Positions 1 through 11,588 of a stretch of 64,000 nucleotides of DNA are shown here, one piece after another. Numbering within the stretch: position 1 is the stretch's first letter; each line of letters begins with the position of its first letter. The position numbers and the translations under genes were made by a program. The notes beneath the pieces are model-generated. The model was not told the DNA's origin, searched no databases, and worked only from the letters and a program-made list of their open reading frames with translations. The stretch is taken from positions 5,208,001 through 5,272,000 of the forward strand of contig JARUPY010000606.1 of NCBI GenBank assembly GCA_029817715.1, in the 5' to 3' direction. The DNA comes from Melastoma dodecandrum. Its lineage: Eukaryota > Streptophyta > Magnoliopsida > Myrtales > Melastomataceae.

Positions 1-161
1 AGACAGACATAAGAACGACTTAAAACATGAAGAACAGCAAAGCCCAGAAGCCAAAAAGCAGCCAAAAAAAAAAGGATTTCTGGGGGGATTGTAGCACGAA
101 GAAGAAAAGAAAGAGTCATCATGCACTAAACAGAATATCACTGAGCTGAGCTGAGACACAC

Positions 162-191
162 CTGCATCTTCATGACCTCCTGCTTGCTCAT
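162..191 (-). CDS. First coding exon of a HIPP-type heavy-metal-associated protein (partial)
   Basis: A ten-codon minus-strand exon reads MSKQEVMKMQ and is followed directly by a splice donor (CAG|GTGTGT). This short N-terminus, cut by an intron just before the metal-binding domain, is typical of plant heavy-metal-associated isoprenylated proteins (HIPPs) of the HIPP32/33 type, where the next exon would open with TCVLKV and carry the CxxC metal site. That exon lies beyond the left edge, so the domain itself is not seen. Positions 1-161 would be intron 1. HIPPs bind metals through an HMA domain and are anchored by a C-terminal isoprenyl group. The call rests only on the N-terminal signature and the splice site. 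Confidence 0.55.
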
Positions 192-787
192 CCTTTCCAG
201 TTTAGAATCCCCAGAAGAAGACGGTGATGAAAAGTAGAGGAAGACCGAAGGCGGTGGGGGGGGGGAGGCGTGGAGGGATATGGAGAGGCAGGGGGTTTCT
301 ATTTATTTTATGTCTTTATATTGCTTTCAAATGAAGGGTTCTTCATTTCCGAGGTAGATAAGATGAAGGCGGTTTATAGAATTCGCATTTACTGCGTTTC
401 CTTTCTCTCTTTGGTATAGTAGGAAACAAAAAAGGAAAAGAACTTCAAAACGATACAATAACACGAAACAAAAACTGCTCCAGGTTGTTGCTGCAGTTTG
501 CCTCCCAGTGCCCTCGCTGTTGGAGACTCCTGAGGAACTTTGACTCCTTGAATTCACGTAAGCATCGGACAACTTCGCACGGAGTTTTTGAGTGCAGATG
601 GAGTCTGCAGGTGCTGCGTTTAATGTCTGAACTTGTGAATGTTTAGCGTGCATGCCATCAAAATCTTTGGATATGTGGAGGTTGCTTTATGCAACGGGCA
701 ATCCCGGCTGAACATTATTTACAAGGACTAATCAATGGCTACGGCCAAAGCTTCCAACACCATGGACTGTACTGACCGAGTACTAAT
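192..787. other. Presumed promoter and 5' UTR of the HIPP gene; no gene seen
   Basis: No convincing coding sequence on either strand. An AT-rich stretch near 300-330 reads on the minus strand as TATA-like sequence, suitably placed to drive the minus-strand HIPP exon. A poly-G run lies at about 257-266. The right part (about 660-787) is the 3' flank of the next minus-strand gene. Confidence 0.4.
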
Positions 788-1779
788 CTAGAACAACCTC
801 GTCCAGAAGCCCAGGAACGGGAAAGCTGCGATCAGCAACCGCATTAACAATGGTGTCTCGTTTGCCCTTCCGACCCTATTACTCGACTTGTTCTTCCTCC
901 TCTGCTGTCTGAAAGGCCTGCTGTCGTCTCTCCTGGGTGGTGCCGCATTTGCGCCTACTTTACTCGCTCTTGATATATCATCAAGGTCATCCCAACCTCC
1001 GTACTTAGACTTCTTCTCCTTGCCCCCGGCACTTTTGTAGGACGCGTCTGCAGCAGCCCAAGATCTGTATCCATTCCTTTCCCCACCAGACCCGCTCCCT
1101 CGTCGTTCATTGGGATTCACCTTCTTAACGTCAGTTTTGGCATTAGCTTTAGGGTAAGGTTTCCTCCTGGTCTTGGTGGGTCTATATCTGGGTCTCGAAG
1201 CATCACCCGCCATTCCGACTGCCTTCTCGAAGGCCAACGAGATCAACCTCTGCCCCAATGGAACAGCTAAGGCCATTATGAAAGCGTTCGGGCCCGTCCC
1301 TAAGAGCAATGATATGCCGACTGCCGGCACCATCCAGCCAAAAGCCGCGAGTAACTGGAATCGCCAGGAACCAAATCATTCACAATTCAACAGTCCCGAA
1401 GCCAGCGAATAGTTCATGAATCTCGAAAACTCGAAGGATCCAGTAAAATTCCTACCTTGAAACCCCAGAACTCTTCCTCCGCGGCGTCGAACTCCTCCTC
1501 CTCCACCTCACCTTCTGCCTCGCCTCCATCGACATCGGACCACCAAACCCTCTTCTTATTCTCCTTCGACCCTCCGTCGAAGACAAAACCCGTGCCGCCA
1601 TCGCCGTCGAGATCGAGACCGTAGGAGCGTCCCCTAGGTATGGGCTCGGCGTTGGAGTCCCACCGAGGCGGGCCTGCGGAGACGGCGGGGGCGGCGGACG
1701 ACCGGCGGCGGGCGGGGAAATGGGAAGGGCAAGGTTTAGGGAACGAGGCGGTGTTGAGGGGTAGCAGTGGAGCGCTCAT
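788..1779 (-). CDS. Predicted chloroplast-targeted small membrane protein, two exons
   Basis: Exon 1 is 1456-1779 (108 codons) and exon 2 is 788-1354 (188 codons plus stop), joined in phase 0 with donor AAG|GTAGGA and acceptor TTCCAG, giving about 296 aa. The N-terminus (about 35 residues) is rich in Ser, Ala, Pro and Arg with few acids, like a plastid transit peptide. An acidic stretch (about residues 80-105) precedes a hydrophobic segment at the exon junction (LLAAFGWMVPAVG, then a Gly-rich hydrophobic run), probably one or two membrane spans. A long basic low-complexity region follows, and another hydrophobic stretch (LLMRLLIAAFPFLGFW) sits near the C-terminus. I do not recognise a named family. 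Plastid location is an inference from composition. Confidence 0.72.
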
Positions 1780-2194
1780 CGGAGCACCACCACCCGACTC
1801 GTCGTTTTCTTACCGAAAGCTCAGGCAGTTCGGATTGCCATAAAACTTAATGTAAAACATAACATAACATTAATTATCCGGACACACGTTCCGACATTAA
1901 CACAAGCAATTCCTTGAACTTGGTTACTACACACAAGTAGTTAAAAGCTTTGTCAAAAACCACACCCCCCTCCTTGTTAACTAACACAAAAGACTTGGAC
2001 TTGTCACTTGACATCATCCTATATTCCTAAGGATCTTGTCACAAAAATAATCAACAGATCCCCACCAAAACACACCCAGATGAGCAATTAGCAAAAACCA
2101 ACCAAAACAATCCACCCAACTAAACCCAACCAAAAAAAAAGACTTGAATCAATCACAGAGACCATCACCAGAGATAAGTTGTTTTGTGTTGTGA
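1780..2194. other. Intergenic: promoter of the membrane-protein gene and 3' UTR of the kinesin
   Basis: Both flanking genes are on the minus strand. This AC-rich, gene-free stretch must hold the upstream region of the membrane-protein gene (ATG at 1779) and the kinesin 3' end (stop at 2195). No specific element stands out. Confidence 0.5.
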
Positions 2195-4818
2195 TCAGAT
2201 CAGGCTTGACATCCTCCTCCTGTGATGGTAATGCCCCCCTCCTACTCTACCCGTAGTCGTTGGGGTCGCCCTCGCATTTTGATCTGCGGAGTAAGTCGCG
2301 ACAGGCTTGTAGTGATCCATTCGGACGCTCCTGGGGCTTTCACACTGGAGGGTGTTGGCAGCCCTCGTGTCGGTATGCCACCTCGGTTTCTTGTTCATCT
2401 TCTGTAGGATGATGGACTTTAGGTTCACCTCGGAATGGCAGAGTGACTTGGGTTTGGACCTCTTCGTGATCTGTTGCTCCGAGGCGCTTTGCCTCTGGCG
2501 ACTGGCCACTGTCGAGGTCATGAACCGTGGCAGCACTGATGGAGGGGCTGTAGCAGCTTTCGGTGATCTTGCGGGCACCCTGGGAGATTTGAGCATTTTT
2601 TTCTCATTCTTGGGGGTGATGGGCTCGGTCTGATCATCCAGAGGAAGACAGTGTGAAGCTGGCAACAGCTTCTTGCTTTCGCACAACAGAAACTCAGCCT
2701 TTGTCAGTTGAGTTTCGACTTTCCGAGATTCTTCCTCGGTCTCTTTCAAGGTTTCTTCCAGATCTATCAGCTTCTTCTCCCTCTGCTTCTTCAAATCCTA
2801 AAAAATACCCAATGCTGAGACTTCCACTTGACTATACTTCCAAGCTTAGAAAAAATGAAAAACCAGAAGTCCATACCTCAGACATGTCTCTGTTGAACTC
2901 CACGCCTCTCGCCCTCTTGGCAAAACTCAAAGAACACAAAGTCTCCGCAAGATCTTGCTCACATGGGCTGACATGAACGAGCATCAAGACCTTTGAATCA
3001 TGGCCTGCAGGATATGGGATTGTTTATCTGTCGACGACTCATAAATCCAAGGCCACACGAATTTACATACACGTACCAAGGGAATCCTTCAGAATCTGCG
3101 TCAACTTACTATTTCTGAAAGAGAAAGAAAACCGAACTTTATGAGCATTTGAGGGCAGATTGTTGACAGTTAAGTAATCTTAAACTCGCCTGTAAGGGAC
3201 GTGACCTTTCTTCCTCCTCAAAGCAGAGATGACATCGCCCAAAGCGGAAAGCGACAAGTTTATGGCCCTCCCCTCATCCAGCGTCTGTCCGGTCGCTCCA
3301 GTTTTGAGTAGTCTTTCACTGCCTCCTAGATCGACCATCCACAATTTGCTTGATTCCACCTCGCCGTCGTGGTCACATTGCCGAACAATTGAGATCCTCG
3401 TTAAGCTATATACACATAAAGCTAAAGAGGTAATGTAAGCATTCACAAGAAAATAAGGCGAAAATGTGGAAGCTTCTTAATACTCGAGCATTAGGCGTCG
3501 GACTCAACCCACCAATGGGATCTGCTGGAAGTTTCGTTGACAGTAGTCCATGAAGTCGACCGTGCTCGTCTTCCCCTGTTGTACCACCATTTTGCTTTCG
3601 TTAAGTCCGGGATCTGAACTTCTGCTAGGCCCTCAATCTCTATGAACCCCTTCTGATCCGTCTGAATATTGAGATTGCTGCTGTGGTCGGAATCAAAACA
3701 GAGAAGGAAACCAAAAAGGAATTTGAGTTTGCATCACCACATTGTTTTGTTCAAATAGCTCTAGAAAAAAGAACCAATTCCTACCATCTAATTGCAGTCT
3801 CGTGCATCGCTCTGACTGGCTTTGCCGCCAACAGGTCTCTCAAGTTTCCCATGTATACTTCTAACATACTTATGGAAAATGTTAGAGTAGATGTCTTGTC
3901 GATGCTAGCAAAGTCGAACAGTTTCTCCAGCGCTCGCAAAACAATCCCTGGCTGGTCATCAATACCGTCCTGTGATTGTCATAACACCTCTAAATTGATT
4001 AACCAACTTTATTTTGCTTCTAAAAGTGTTCTGCGGATCAGAATATGCTCTCACCATTGTAAATGTCTTGCCTGTGCCGGTTTGGCCATAGGCTAATATG
4101 CAGACATTATGTCCATCAACTGCAGATCTGAGAATTGGTTCTACCTCGGTGAAAACATCTTCTGTAGAGTTCCAAACAGGTAGAATATCTCAGACAACTG
4201 AAATGAACACCAAGTTCAACCATTGCATGCGCCAACCGGCTCGGAATGACGGCACTAACCTTGGGTTGCTTCCTGAGGGAAAACCTTATCGAATCCAAAT
4301 TCTTTGGCACCTCCAGACAATCTTATCACCATCTTCCCTAACTCGGTCTCTACCAGTTCTCGGACCTTCATCTTGTTTGCTTGTAGAATTGGACGAACAC
4401 GGCAAAATACCCGAATGCTCCCTAGTAAACCAAAACCCCAAATTTTCGATTACTCCGGTAGGAAAAGTCTTCTAAAAGGAAAATCAAATTTCAGCAAGAA
4501 ACCTTTCAGATTGGTGATGTTATTCAGCAGTTCTCGCCGCTTGTCGTCCAACAACTTCTGCTTCTTCTTCAACTGAACTGTTTCCCCTGCACAAGTCATT
4601 TCATCTCAGCGATCTGGACTGAACATAACCGATCATCTGGAACAAACTCAAAATACAACTGCCGTACCTTGGAGATCTGAAATTGCCTTCTTGAGCTCGC
4701 TGTTCTCATGTTCGGGAACCACATTAACATCCGTGTAGACATCCAAACGGGCCGACGAGTCTGACATTTCGGAATTGGGAGGGATCCCATCCAAGGAATC
4801 CGAGTACAATCCCATCAT
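2195..4818 (-). CDS. KIN-14 family kinesin (internal motor), 10 exons, 612 aa
   Basis: Ten exons join in frame: 4668-4818, 4503-4586, 4260-4421, 4055-4161, 3785-3969, 3513-3677, 3190-3405, 3077-3114, 2877-3004, 2195-2797. Residues 1-78 form an acidic leader and a short coiled coil. The motor starts at about residue 79 ([11 protein letters not shown]), with the P-loop GQTGTGKT, switch I NETSSRSH and switch II DLGGSE, then [14 protein letters not shown] and [12 protein letters not shown]. The tail of about 200 residues opens with a coiled coil and ends in a basic, Ser/Thr-rich region. Motor wording ([14 protein letters not shown], then [16 protein letters not shown]) places it in plant KIN-14, nearest in memory to AT1G55550. 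KIN-14 members are mostly minus-end-directed microtubule motors. Intron 7 appears to be GC-AG. Exon 6 may instead begin at 3680 (tandem CAGCAG acceptor). Confidence 0.9.
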
Positions 4819-6816
4819 TTTCGGATCAAACCCAGAATCTCCTCACGTACCTGAAGACAATTCCAGCAACCATTCTTCCCATTCAGACAACAGAAAATAG
4901 CTTTTTCCCCCTCTCAGACAGTTAAACAGTTGCAGTAAGGAAGAAGTCACCCACACCCTTACGCAATGAATCACAACACCCCTATTTTTTTAAGAGTTCG
5001 AAGCTACAAAATCCATCCGAAACATGAACGAAAATTCCCAGCAAACCAATGGACGACTGATGTTCTCTCACAACCACGCACTAAAAATAGCAAATCAAAA
5101 GCAAGTGTCCCGGAATTAGCCACGATCCAGCCAAGATCTGCTCACCAATTCCTCATCAATAGAAATTCCAACAGACTAGAGGCTGTTACGTAAGAAACCA
5201 GAAAGGGGGGGGGGGGATCGGATGAAGTGGAGCTCACTCAACCCGACCACAACAGAAAGTTGCACCTGAAAGTCACTGGAAACTAAAATAAGATGTGAAG
5301 GGACAAAAGGGATTGATCACCTTTCTGGGAGAATCTGTGGAGTGGGCAAACAGCAAGAAGAGGTGGTTCATATGACTTGTAAGCAGGGTACCCAAATCAA
5401 AGAAAAGTCAAAAAACAGAAACGAGAAAAAACACAAGGCAGTGATTTTTTCCCATCAGACGCCCCCACACACCTAGAAATAAGGAAGCCCACAAAAAAAG
5501 GAGAAATTTTTATGGGGGGTTTTGGGTGTGTCTGGGGAATTCAGTCAGGTGAAGGGCGTGTTACTACAATCCCCCCCCCCCCCCTCCCCAATGATTGTGA
5601 AATGGTGATGACGACCTACTGGATTTGGAACTAGAACTGTTCCTGGGTTTTGGGGTTGTGGGTGGTCCAGACTTGAGTGTAGCTTGGGGTACAATACATT
5701 TAGTAGGGAGTAGTAGGGAGAGATGGGATCAGCAGCTGGAGGGAGAAACCGGAGTAGACAATTGTGAGGGAGAAGCCAAGTTGAATGAAAGAAGGAATCT
5801 TTTATGTTTGTTGGGTCCAGATCCATGCACAGAAGTCAAGGATAGCAATAATAATAATGACATTGAGATGCATAGAGAGAGGGAGGAGAGGGAAAAGTGA
5901 AAAACTTTCATGTGCGCAGAAAGAAGCGCGAGCCGAGGGGCAAAACCGGAAACTGGGACTTTTGTTTCTCGGGATGTCTGATGCTGCTGACACCGCTGCA
6001 GAAAGAACTGAAGCAGTTGGTAGTGAGAGCTAGTATTAGTGAGTAGTAGTAGTATGTCATGTTCCCACTCCCCTTTTTGGATCTATCCTTTCTTCATCCG
6101 CGATGATTTCTTCTCAGAATTATTTTGATGGTGGGTCATTTCTGGGTTTCATGAAAACGGGGAATCCTATGAAGATGATATGCAGGCAGGGGGGAGAGAT
6201 TGGGAAAATGAAAGAGATGCTGCAATTCTTACCTCCCCCGGTTTCGGCACATCTACAGACAACTGCGGACAAGGAAGAACGTCTGCCTTCAATGGTTGGG
6301 GATGCAATAATTGGGTTCGGTAAGAGCGTGAAAGGAAGCGCTGTTATAATATCTGGTAAAAAAGAAGGAACTTGTATAGGCCCCTCCAATGTTGCCTAAG
6401 GTCGAAATCATCATAAAAACTGTTCGTTTCCGCGGGGACGACCACAGATGGTCGGCAGCGACAGAGACATATGACGGACATTAACTAGTGACCGTCGAAA
6501 TCGTCTAGTCTCCTTTTAAGATGCTGCTACTCTCAACAGACTGCGAAAATAGGACATGGAGGTGCACTCGGAATCAAGCCATTTTAACTTCCTTCACAAT
6601 AAAGTAAAGCAAATCAAAGCATCCGATTCCTTCATCATCATCCACTCCCGAAAGATTTGAATCTAATTCGACCACCTCAAAACATTTCTACCAATTCTTT
6701 ATTTGCCCGAGCATAACTCGGCAAGCCAGGGGCCTTTCCACTTTTACACATATAAATAAGGACAATGTCCCCCCCAGGATCTGCTAACCGTTAGCCAATT
6801 TGTATCTCCAATCACC
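4819..6816. other. Kinesin 5' leader/promoter and intergenic DNA; no gene supported
   Basis: About 2 kb without a supportable gene. It should contain the kinesin 5' UTR and promoter (minus strand) and the promoter of the gene at 6817. Homopolymer runs occur at about 5207-5216 (G) and 5572-5583 (C). Short open frames at 5545-6060 and 6103-6399 exist on both strands but show no family signature or splice logic. Confidence 0.45.
6751..6758 (+). promoter_or_regulatory. TATA box for the gene at 6817
   Basis: TATAAATA lies 66 bases before the start codon, in a typical position for a plant core promoter with a short leader. Confidence 0.6.
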
Positions 6817-7377
6817 ATGTTCCCTGCGAGAAGGCCTGAGGACTACGGTTATCCTGTCCCCAGCGTGGCTTACGCCTATGACTACCCTCAACCCAGAAGG
6901 GCCACTGTCGGGGACATGTGGAGGTCACCCTCGATAAACGACCGACACGATGCTCTGTATGATTACGGCTACAAGGAAAGCAAGCACAAGAAGGGAAAGG
7001 CAGAGTTCCCCGAGTTCAGCCTCAAGGACGAGATTGGCAAAGTGGGCGGCCAGATGATAATGAATGAGATCACAGGCTCGTACGGCCACAAGAAGGATAA
7101 TGAATTTGGCGGAAAGTACGGGGCGAGTTCAATGGGCTATGTTGGGTCGATGGCCAGGGCGAGCAATGAAATAGGGACTGCGGTTGAGCTGCTGAAGGAT
7201 GCGGCATCACAAGTGTCCGGGGGAGGCGGGAAGCCGAGCTCAAGGATGGGGGAGCTGGAGTCACTGGTGAACTATTACCCCGCAATGCACACCACCATGG
7301 ATGCCACCAAGAGGTATGGGAGCTTTAGCTTGGCTCCTAGGAGGTCGTCCCTGGAAGACCCTAACAAGTATTACTGA
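6817..7377 (+). CDS. Uncharacterised 186-aa Tyr/Gly-rich plant protein, single exon
   Basis: An intronless frame begins at the first ATG after a TATA box and ends TGA at 7377. The protein is hydrophilic, without a signal peptide or membrane segment. It has a Tyr/Pro-rich N-terminus (PEDYGYPVPSVAYAYDYP), a Lys-rich patch (KESKHKKGKAEFPEF), a Gly-rich middle and a C-terminus ending DPNKYY. I do not recognise the family, although short single-exon proteins with a repeated YGY/YGHK flavour occur in many dicots. Coding support is the long open frame, codon use and core promoter. Function unknown. Confidence 0.75.
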   Translation: MFPARRPEDYGYPVPSVAYAYDYPQPRRATVGDMWRSPSINDRHDALYDYGYKESKHKKGKAEFPEFSLKDEIGKVGGQMIMNEITGSYGHKKDNEFGGKYGASSMGYVGSMARASNEIGTAVELLKDAASQVSGGGGKPSSRMGELESLVNYYPAMHTTMDATKRYGSFSLAPRRSSLEDPNKYY

Positions 7378-7696
7378 TTCGGTTACCGACTGAAGTATCC
7401 AAAAACAAAATCGCTACTACGAACTTGTAATGCAGTAAGAAAAGAAGCCTTGGTGTGTATGCATATACATCTGACCTTGTAGTTGGAAAAAAACTGAACT
7501 GGTGTGCTTAATTTTTAAAGGTTCCTGATGCAACTTGACAAAAATCACGAGATAATTAACTGACGATTAGTTAAAAAGGGAAGAAGACACAGAGAATAAA
7601 TTCGCCGCCATTTTCAAGTCGCATCTCTTTCTCGTTCATGGCCGTTAACTGCCCGACAACCTTTTCCGTCCTCGATTTCTTCCCTTTCGTCTGTTG

Positions 7697-10144
7697 ATGC
7701 AATCCCAGAACGCGATCGCTCTTCTTCGACCCTTTCCCAGATTCCCCTTATACCCTTTTTCCTCGAGAACAGCCTCCGCTCATCATCACCTTCACTCGGA
7801 GATTTCTCCGGTTGTCCACGAGTTCTTGTACCTCTTGGGGAAGTGCCCCGAAGATCCAGCCAAAGTCAAAGCTATCCATGGTCGGATTACGGTTACCGGG
7901 TCGCAGGCCGAGCGAGCTTCGGCCGCGAAGCTCGTCCGGGTTTATGTGGGTCTGGGTAATATGGAGTACGCACGCCAGGTGTTTGATGGTATGCGCAGCC
8001 CTAGTGGGCTTCTCGGTAATGTGTTGCTCAATGGGTATTTGAAAGGTGAGAACTTTGCCAGGACTGTTGAACTTTTCGAGGTTATGAGATTGCGTCCTGT
8101 GGCGATTGATAGTTATGCGTGTAACTATGCGCTGAAGGCATGCTCCTGTTTGTCCGAATATGAGGGCGGAATGGGTGTGATTGGGTTGGCAAAGGAGAAG
8201 GGGTTCTGGAAGGATAGGTTCCTGGGCAGTTCGATTATCAGTTTCTTGTTGGAGTTTGGGAAGGTGGAGTTAGCCAGGAAGGTCTTTGATGGGATAAGTA
8301 AGAGAGATGTTGTTTGCTGGAATGCCATGATTGGTGGGATTTCTAGAGCCGGACTGTATGCAGAGGGTTTTGATCTGTTCTTTCAAATGTCTAAATGCAG
8401 TGTTACCCCTAGTCCGATTACTATGGCAAGCGTGGTTCAAGCCTGCAAAAATATGGGGAGGGTGGAGTTTGGAAAGTGTGTTCATGGGTTGATAACGTGT
8501 TTTGGGATGGGGAGCAATGTTTCGGTGCTCACATCTTTAGTTGACATGTATTGTAATATGGGCAATGTTGCAAGTGGTTATTTACTTTTTGCGACGATGC
8601 AGGTAAAGAATGTGGTCACTTGGAATGCAATGATCTCCGGATACATTCAAAATGGTCTTGTTAAAGAGGGTTTTGAGCTTTTCTTCCAGTTACTAAAATG
8701 TTCTGCTGAATTTGATTCAAGGACAATATTGGCCCTCATTCAGGGCTGTGCTCAAATAGCAGATTTAGAAGGTGGAAAAATCCTTCATGGGTGCATATAT
8801 CGGAATGGCATGGACTTAGATGTTATTTTGAGCACGGCACTCATAGATTTATACTCGAAATGTGATTCCATAAAAGCTGCCCGGCTTATTTTTGACCTTA
8901 CTCCGCACAGGAACATAATTACTTGGACGGCTTTCCTAGCTGGATTGACACAGAATGGGCATGCAGAGGATGCATTAGAATTATTTCGGCACATGCAAGA
9001 TGAAGGGGTCACTGCAAATGCTGTCACTTTCATCAGCTTAATACATTCTTGTGCACACTTGGGTGCTCAGAAGAAGGGAATGTGCATCCATGCTCTCTTG
9101 ATTCGAAATTTTTATGACTTCACGGGCTTACTCATCACCACGCTGATCAATATGTATGCCAAATGTGGAAAAATTGACTATGCTGAGATGGTTCTGAGAC
9201 ACTCTGTGGTAAAAAGGGATGTCGTCTTGTGGAATTCTTTGATAACAGCTTATGCTATGCATGGTTTTTGTGATCAAGCTTTGGCTGCTTTTCATGATAT
9301 GAAGGGGGAAGATGTCTCACCCAATGAAAGCACATTTCTGTCTCTATTAACTGCATGCAATCACGTGGGTTATTTGCAAGAGGGCATCTCTCTCTTCCAC
9401 AGCATGGATAGAGATTATGCCATTAAGCCCACCGAAAAGCTCAATTCCTGCTTTGTGGATCTGCTAAGTCGAGCAGGCTGTTTTTTGGAGGCCGAAGCTT
9501 TTATCAAACAAATGTCGTCCGAACCTTGTAGTTCCATGCTGGAATCTTTACTCAACGGATGTCAGCACAATAAAAACATTGAACTAGGCATCCAGACAGG
9601 GGATAAGCTGCTTCAGCTAGGTGTTGCAAACCCTGGTGCTTATGTTACACTGTCAAACATATATGCTAGTGCAAAAAGGTGGGACATGGTGGACTATGTC
9701 AGAGGGCTAATGAAGCAGCGGGGCCTGAGGAAGGTACCTGGATTCAGTTCAGTAGAATATGGTAACTCCGTGCACACCTTCTTTGCTGGAGACCAATCAC
9801 ATCCAAACTGGTCAGAGGTAAGTCGAGTTCTGGGCAACTTGAGATTGTTAGTAGAATCCCATGGTTATGTGCCTGATACTAGTTGTGTTTTCCGAAACGT
9901 GGATGAGACGATGAAGGTTGAGCTATTGTGGGGACATAGTGAGAGATTAGCTATTGCATTTGGGCTGTTAAGCACGCCATCAGGAAGCCCGATGAGGATC
10001 ACCAAGAATTTACGTGTGTGTGTGGATTGTCACAGTGTGACCAAATTGATCTCCAAGATAGTTGAAAGAGAGATCATAGTGAGAGATGCCAATCGGTTCC
10101 ATCACTTCCGTGGTGGCAAGTGTTCTTGCAATGACTATTGGTGA
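7697..10144 (+). CDS. PLS-class pentatricopeptide repeat protein with DYW deaminase domain, 815 aa
   Basis: One intronless frame, as usual for this family; the ATG at 7697 is taken as start. The first 35 residues are Ser/Arg/Pro/His-rich without acids, as in an organellar targeting sequence. Successive PPR motifs are visible (DVVCWNAMIGGISRAG, NVVTWNAMISGYIQNG, NIITWTAFLAGLTQNG, DVVLWNSLITAYAMHG), then E/E+ motifs around residues 590-690 and a C-terminal DYW domain. The domain keeps its zinc-binding signatures (HSERLAIAFG, the HxE part, and CVDCH) and ends CSCNDYW. Such proteins bind organellar transcripts and usually perform C-to-U editing in mitochondria or chloroplasts. All catalytic residues I can check are present, so it is probably an active editing factor. 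The target cannot be told from sequence alone. Confidence 0.93.
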   Translation: MQSQNAIALLRPFPRFPLYPFSSRTASAHHHLHSEISPVVHEFLYLLGKCPEDPAKVKAIHGRITVTGSQAERASAAKLVRVYVGLGNMEYARQVFDGMRSPSGLLGNVLLNGYLKGENFARTVELFEVMRLRPVAIDSYACNYALKACSCLSEYEGGMGVIGLAKEKGFWKDRFLGSSIISFLLEFGKVELARKVFDGISKRDVVCWNAMIGGISRAGLYAEGFDLFFQMSKCSVTPSPITMASVVQACKNMGRVEFGKCVHGLITCFGMGSNVSVLTSLVDMYCNMGNVASGYLLFATMQVKNVVTWNAMISGYIQNGLVKEGFELFFQLLKCSAEFDSRTILALIQGCAQIADLEGGKILHGCIYRNGMDLDVILSTALIDLYSKCDSIKAARLIFDLTPHRNIITWTAFLAGLTQNGHAEDALELFRHMQDEGVTANAVTFISLIHSCAHLGAQKKGMCIHALLIRNFYDFTGLLITTLINMYAKCGKIDYAEMVLRHSVVKRDVVLWNSLITAYAMHGFCDQALAAFHDMKGEDVSPNESTFLSLLTACNHVGYLQEGISLFHSMDRDYAIKPTEKLNSCFVDLLSRAGCFLEAEAFIKQMSSEPCSSMLESLLNGCQHNKNIELGIQTGDKLLQLGVANPGAYVTLSNIYASAKRWDMVDYVRGLMKQRGLRKVPGFSSVEYGNSVHTFFAGDQSHPNWSEVSRVLGNLRLLVESHGYVPDTSCVFRNVDETMKVELLWGHSERLAIAFGLLSTPSGSPMRITKNLRVCVDCHSVTKLISKIVEREIIVRDANRFHHFRGGKCSCNDYW

Positions 10145-10998
10145 TGAAATAATACTCAGCTTCTCCATGTGCGTCAGATCAAAAGGTTAGAGATTCCTCT
10201 GCATTTCCCACAGAAGATGTTAAACCAAAGAAGGATTGGAGTGACAGTACCCCTGATCAACTGCTATTGATCTAATGATCACTCGGCAGGACTTCCTGAT
10301 TTCTGGTAGACTAATGAACTGCGGAACTTACTATCCATGCATTGGATTATGGTCCCAGGTGGACTGCTTAAAATAGAGTCCGGGTGATTTTCTCTCCTAT
10401 GACGACGAAAGGAGGGTGGTTGTTTGTGGTGGATAAACCAAAAGGTGACACAGCTCGCAGTTGGAAAATTAGACAGACAGATTACTCTCTGAGACAGGGT
10501 AATGAAAAACTTCACTGGATATCCACAAGAGCAGGTATTTTTTTTAGGATATTTAAGAAGAAGACCGTCATCGAGGTTCATGAAGCGCTTGCCTTATTCT
10601 GACTGATATTCACATCAAAGTAAGTCCTCCGGCTTCATGCAATTGTATACAATTGTGATATAGGCCTTTGTATGCGTAGAGAAAGTGGGTGCACGGATGC
10701 ATCTGATCCGAGTTTCTCACCTTGATACGTACAGGAGCCAAAGGACTCTACAGGAGATTATGTGGTGAGATAATGTGAAATCACGTCTTTAGGCAAAACA
10801 GAGCAGAAAAGGAAGATAAGTGAAACTACATCAAATGAAGTGATGGATTATTGATAATGTGTGATGGGATGCTTCTACAACTAATCACATTGGACCCCGA
10901 CGTTCTTTTGCTAATAGTTCTCTGATTGGGTAAAGAGTGTTTGAGGGAAGTAGATCAACTGTCTCTTGTTTGTTTTCCGATTCACCCCCTTACATATT

Positions 10999-11160
10999 GT
11001 TAGAGTATATTTAGACATAAAGTTTGTCTAAATTGATTGGGTAAATTGTCCCACATCGGTTAGAATATTAATTAGGGTTTATGCTCTATGTTATATATAA
11101 AACTTGTACTTATGCTTTGAATAATATGTTATATACACACAATATATTTTTCTTATAGCC
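10999..11160. repeat. Possible solo LTR or TRIM-like relic
   Basis: The stretch opens TGTTAGAGTATA, carries the common Copia/TRIM LTR word TCCCACATCGG at about 11050, and then a TATATAAAAC promoter-like box at about 11095. This order (TG start, CCACATCGG, TATA) is usual in small plant LTRs. I could not find a clear CA end, a target duplication or a partner LTR, so the right border is approximate. Confidence 0.4.
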
Positions 11161-11487
11161 TTTTACACGTATATGTCCCAATCACTTGCCATTTGCATGA
11201 TGTATTCTAAAGGCCTGGAGCTCATTAATGTTGTCCATAACATCAAGCCAAAAAAAAAAAAAAAAAAAATTGCAGGGAAGAGGGTATCTAAACGATGTTG
11301 CTTCCTGAAACTAAGATGAGGATTTGATCGTTGCATCTGGGGATGTTCCCCATGAATGGTAGGTAACGAAGGCAAGAGAGCTCATTGAGAAACACAGCAG
11401 CAGCACGTGAAACGATGGAGATCAAGAATAACAGATGGGGAAGCTTCAATCCCCAAGAAGAATACTCTAGAGCTTTCCCCTGCTCCT

Positions 11488-11494
11488 TATAAAA
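11488..11494 (+). promoter_or_regulatory. TATA box for the gene at 11589
   Basis: TATAAAA lies 101 bases upstream of the start codon of the first small Pro/Gly-rich gene. Confidence 0.55.
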
Positions 11495-11588
11495 TGCGAT
11501 CTCCCAGGTGCAAGTTATGTTCTCTGCATATTACACATACAGTACTCTAACCACTCTTTCCTTGCTGTCGGTAGGGTGATTAAGGAAT

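Larger units (their letters stand above)
10145..11588. other. Intergenic, with an LTR-like relic
   Basis: Downstream flank of the PPR gene followed by the promoter of the small Pro/Gly-rich gene. No coding sequence is supported. A probable degraded LTR lies near 10999-11160 and a long A-run at about 11250-11268. Confidence 0.45.

Noticed and set aside
327..653. 108-codon minus-strand open frame left of the membrane-protein gene
   Set aside because: Low-complexity hydrophobic content and its place upstream of the HIPP exon fit untranslated or promoter DNA better than a gene.
5545..6060. Possible extra 5' coding exon of the kinesin
   Set aside because: The frames here have no kinesin-like content, and no donor/acceptor pair connects them in frame to the exon at 4668-4818.
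6103..6399. 98-codon open frame on the plus strand
   Set aside because: No family signature, no promoter or splice logic, and the opposite strand is open over the same stretch.
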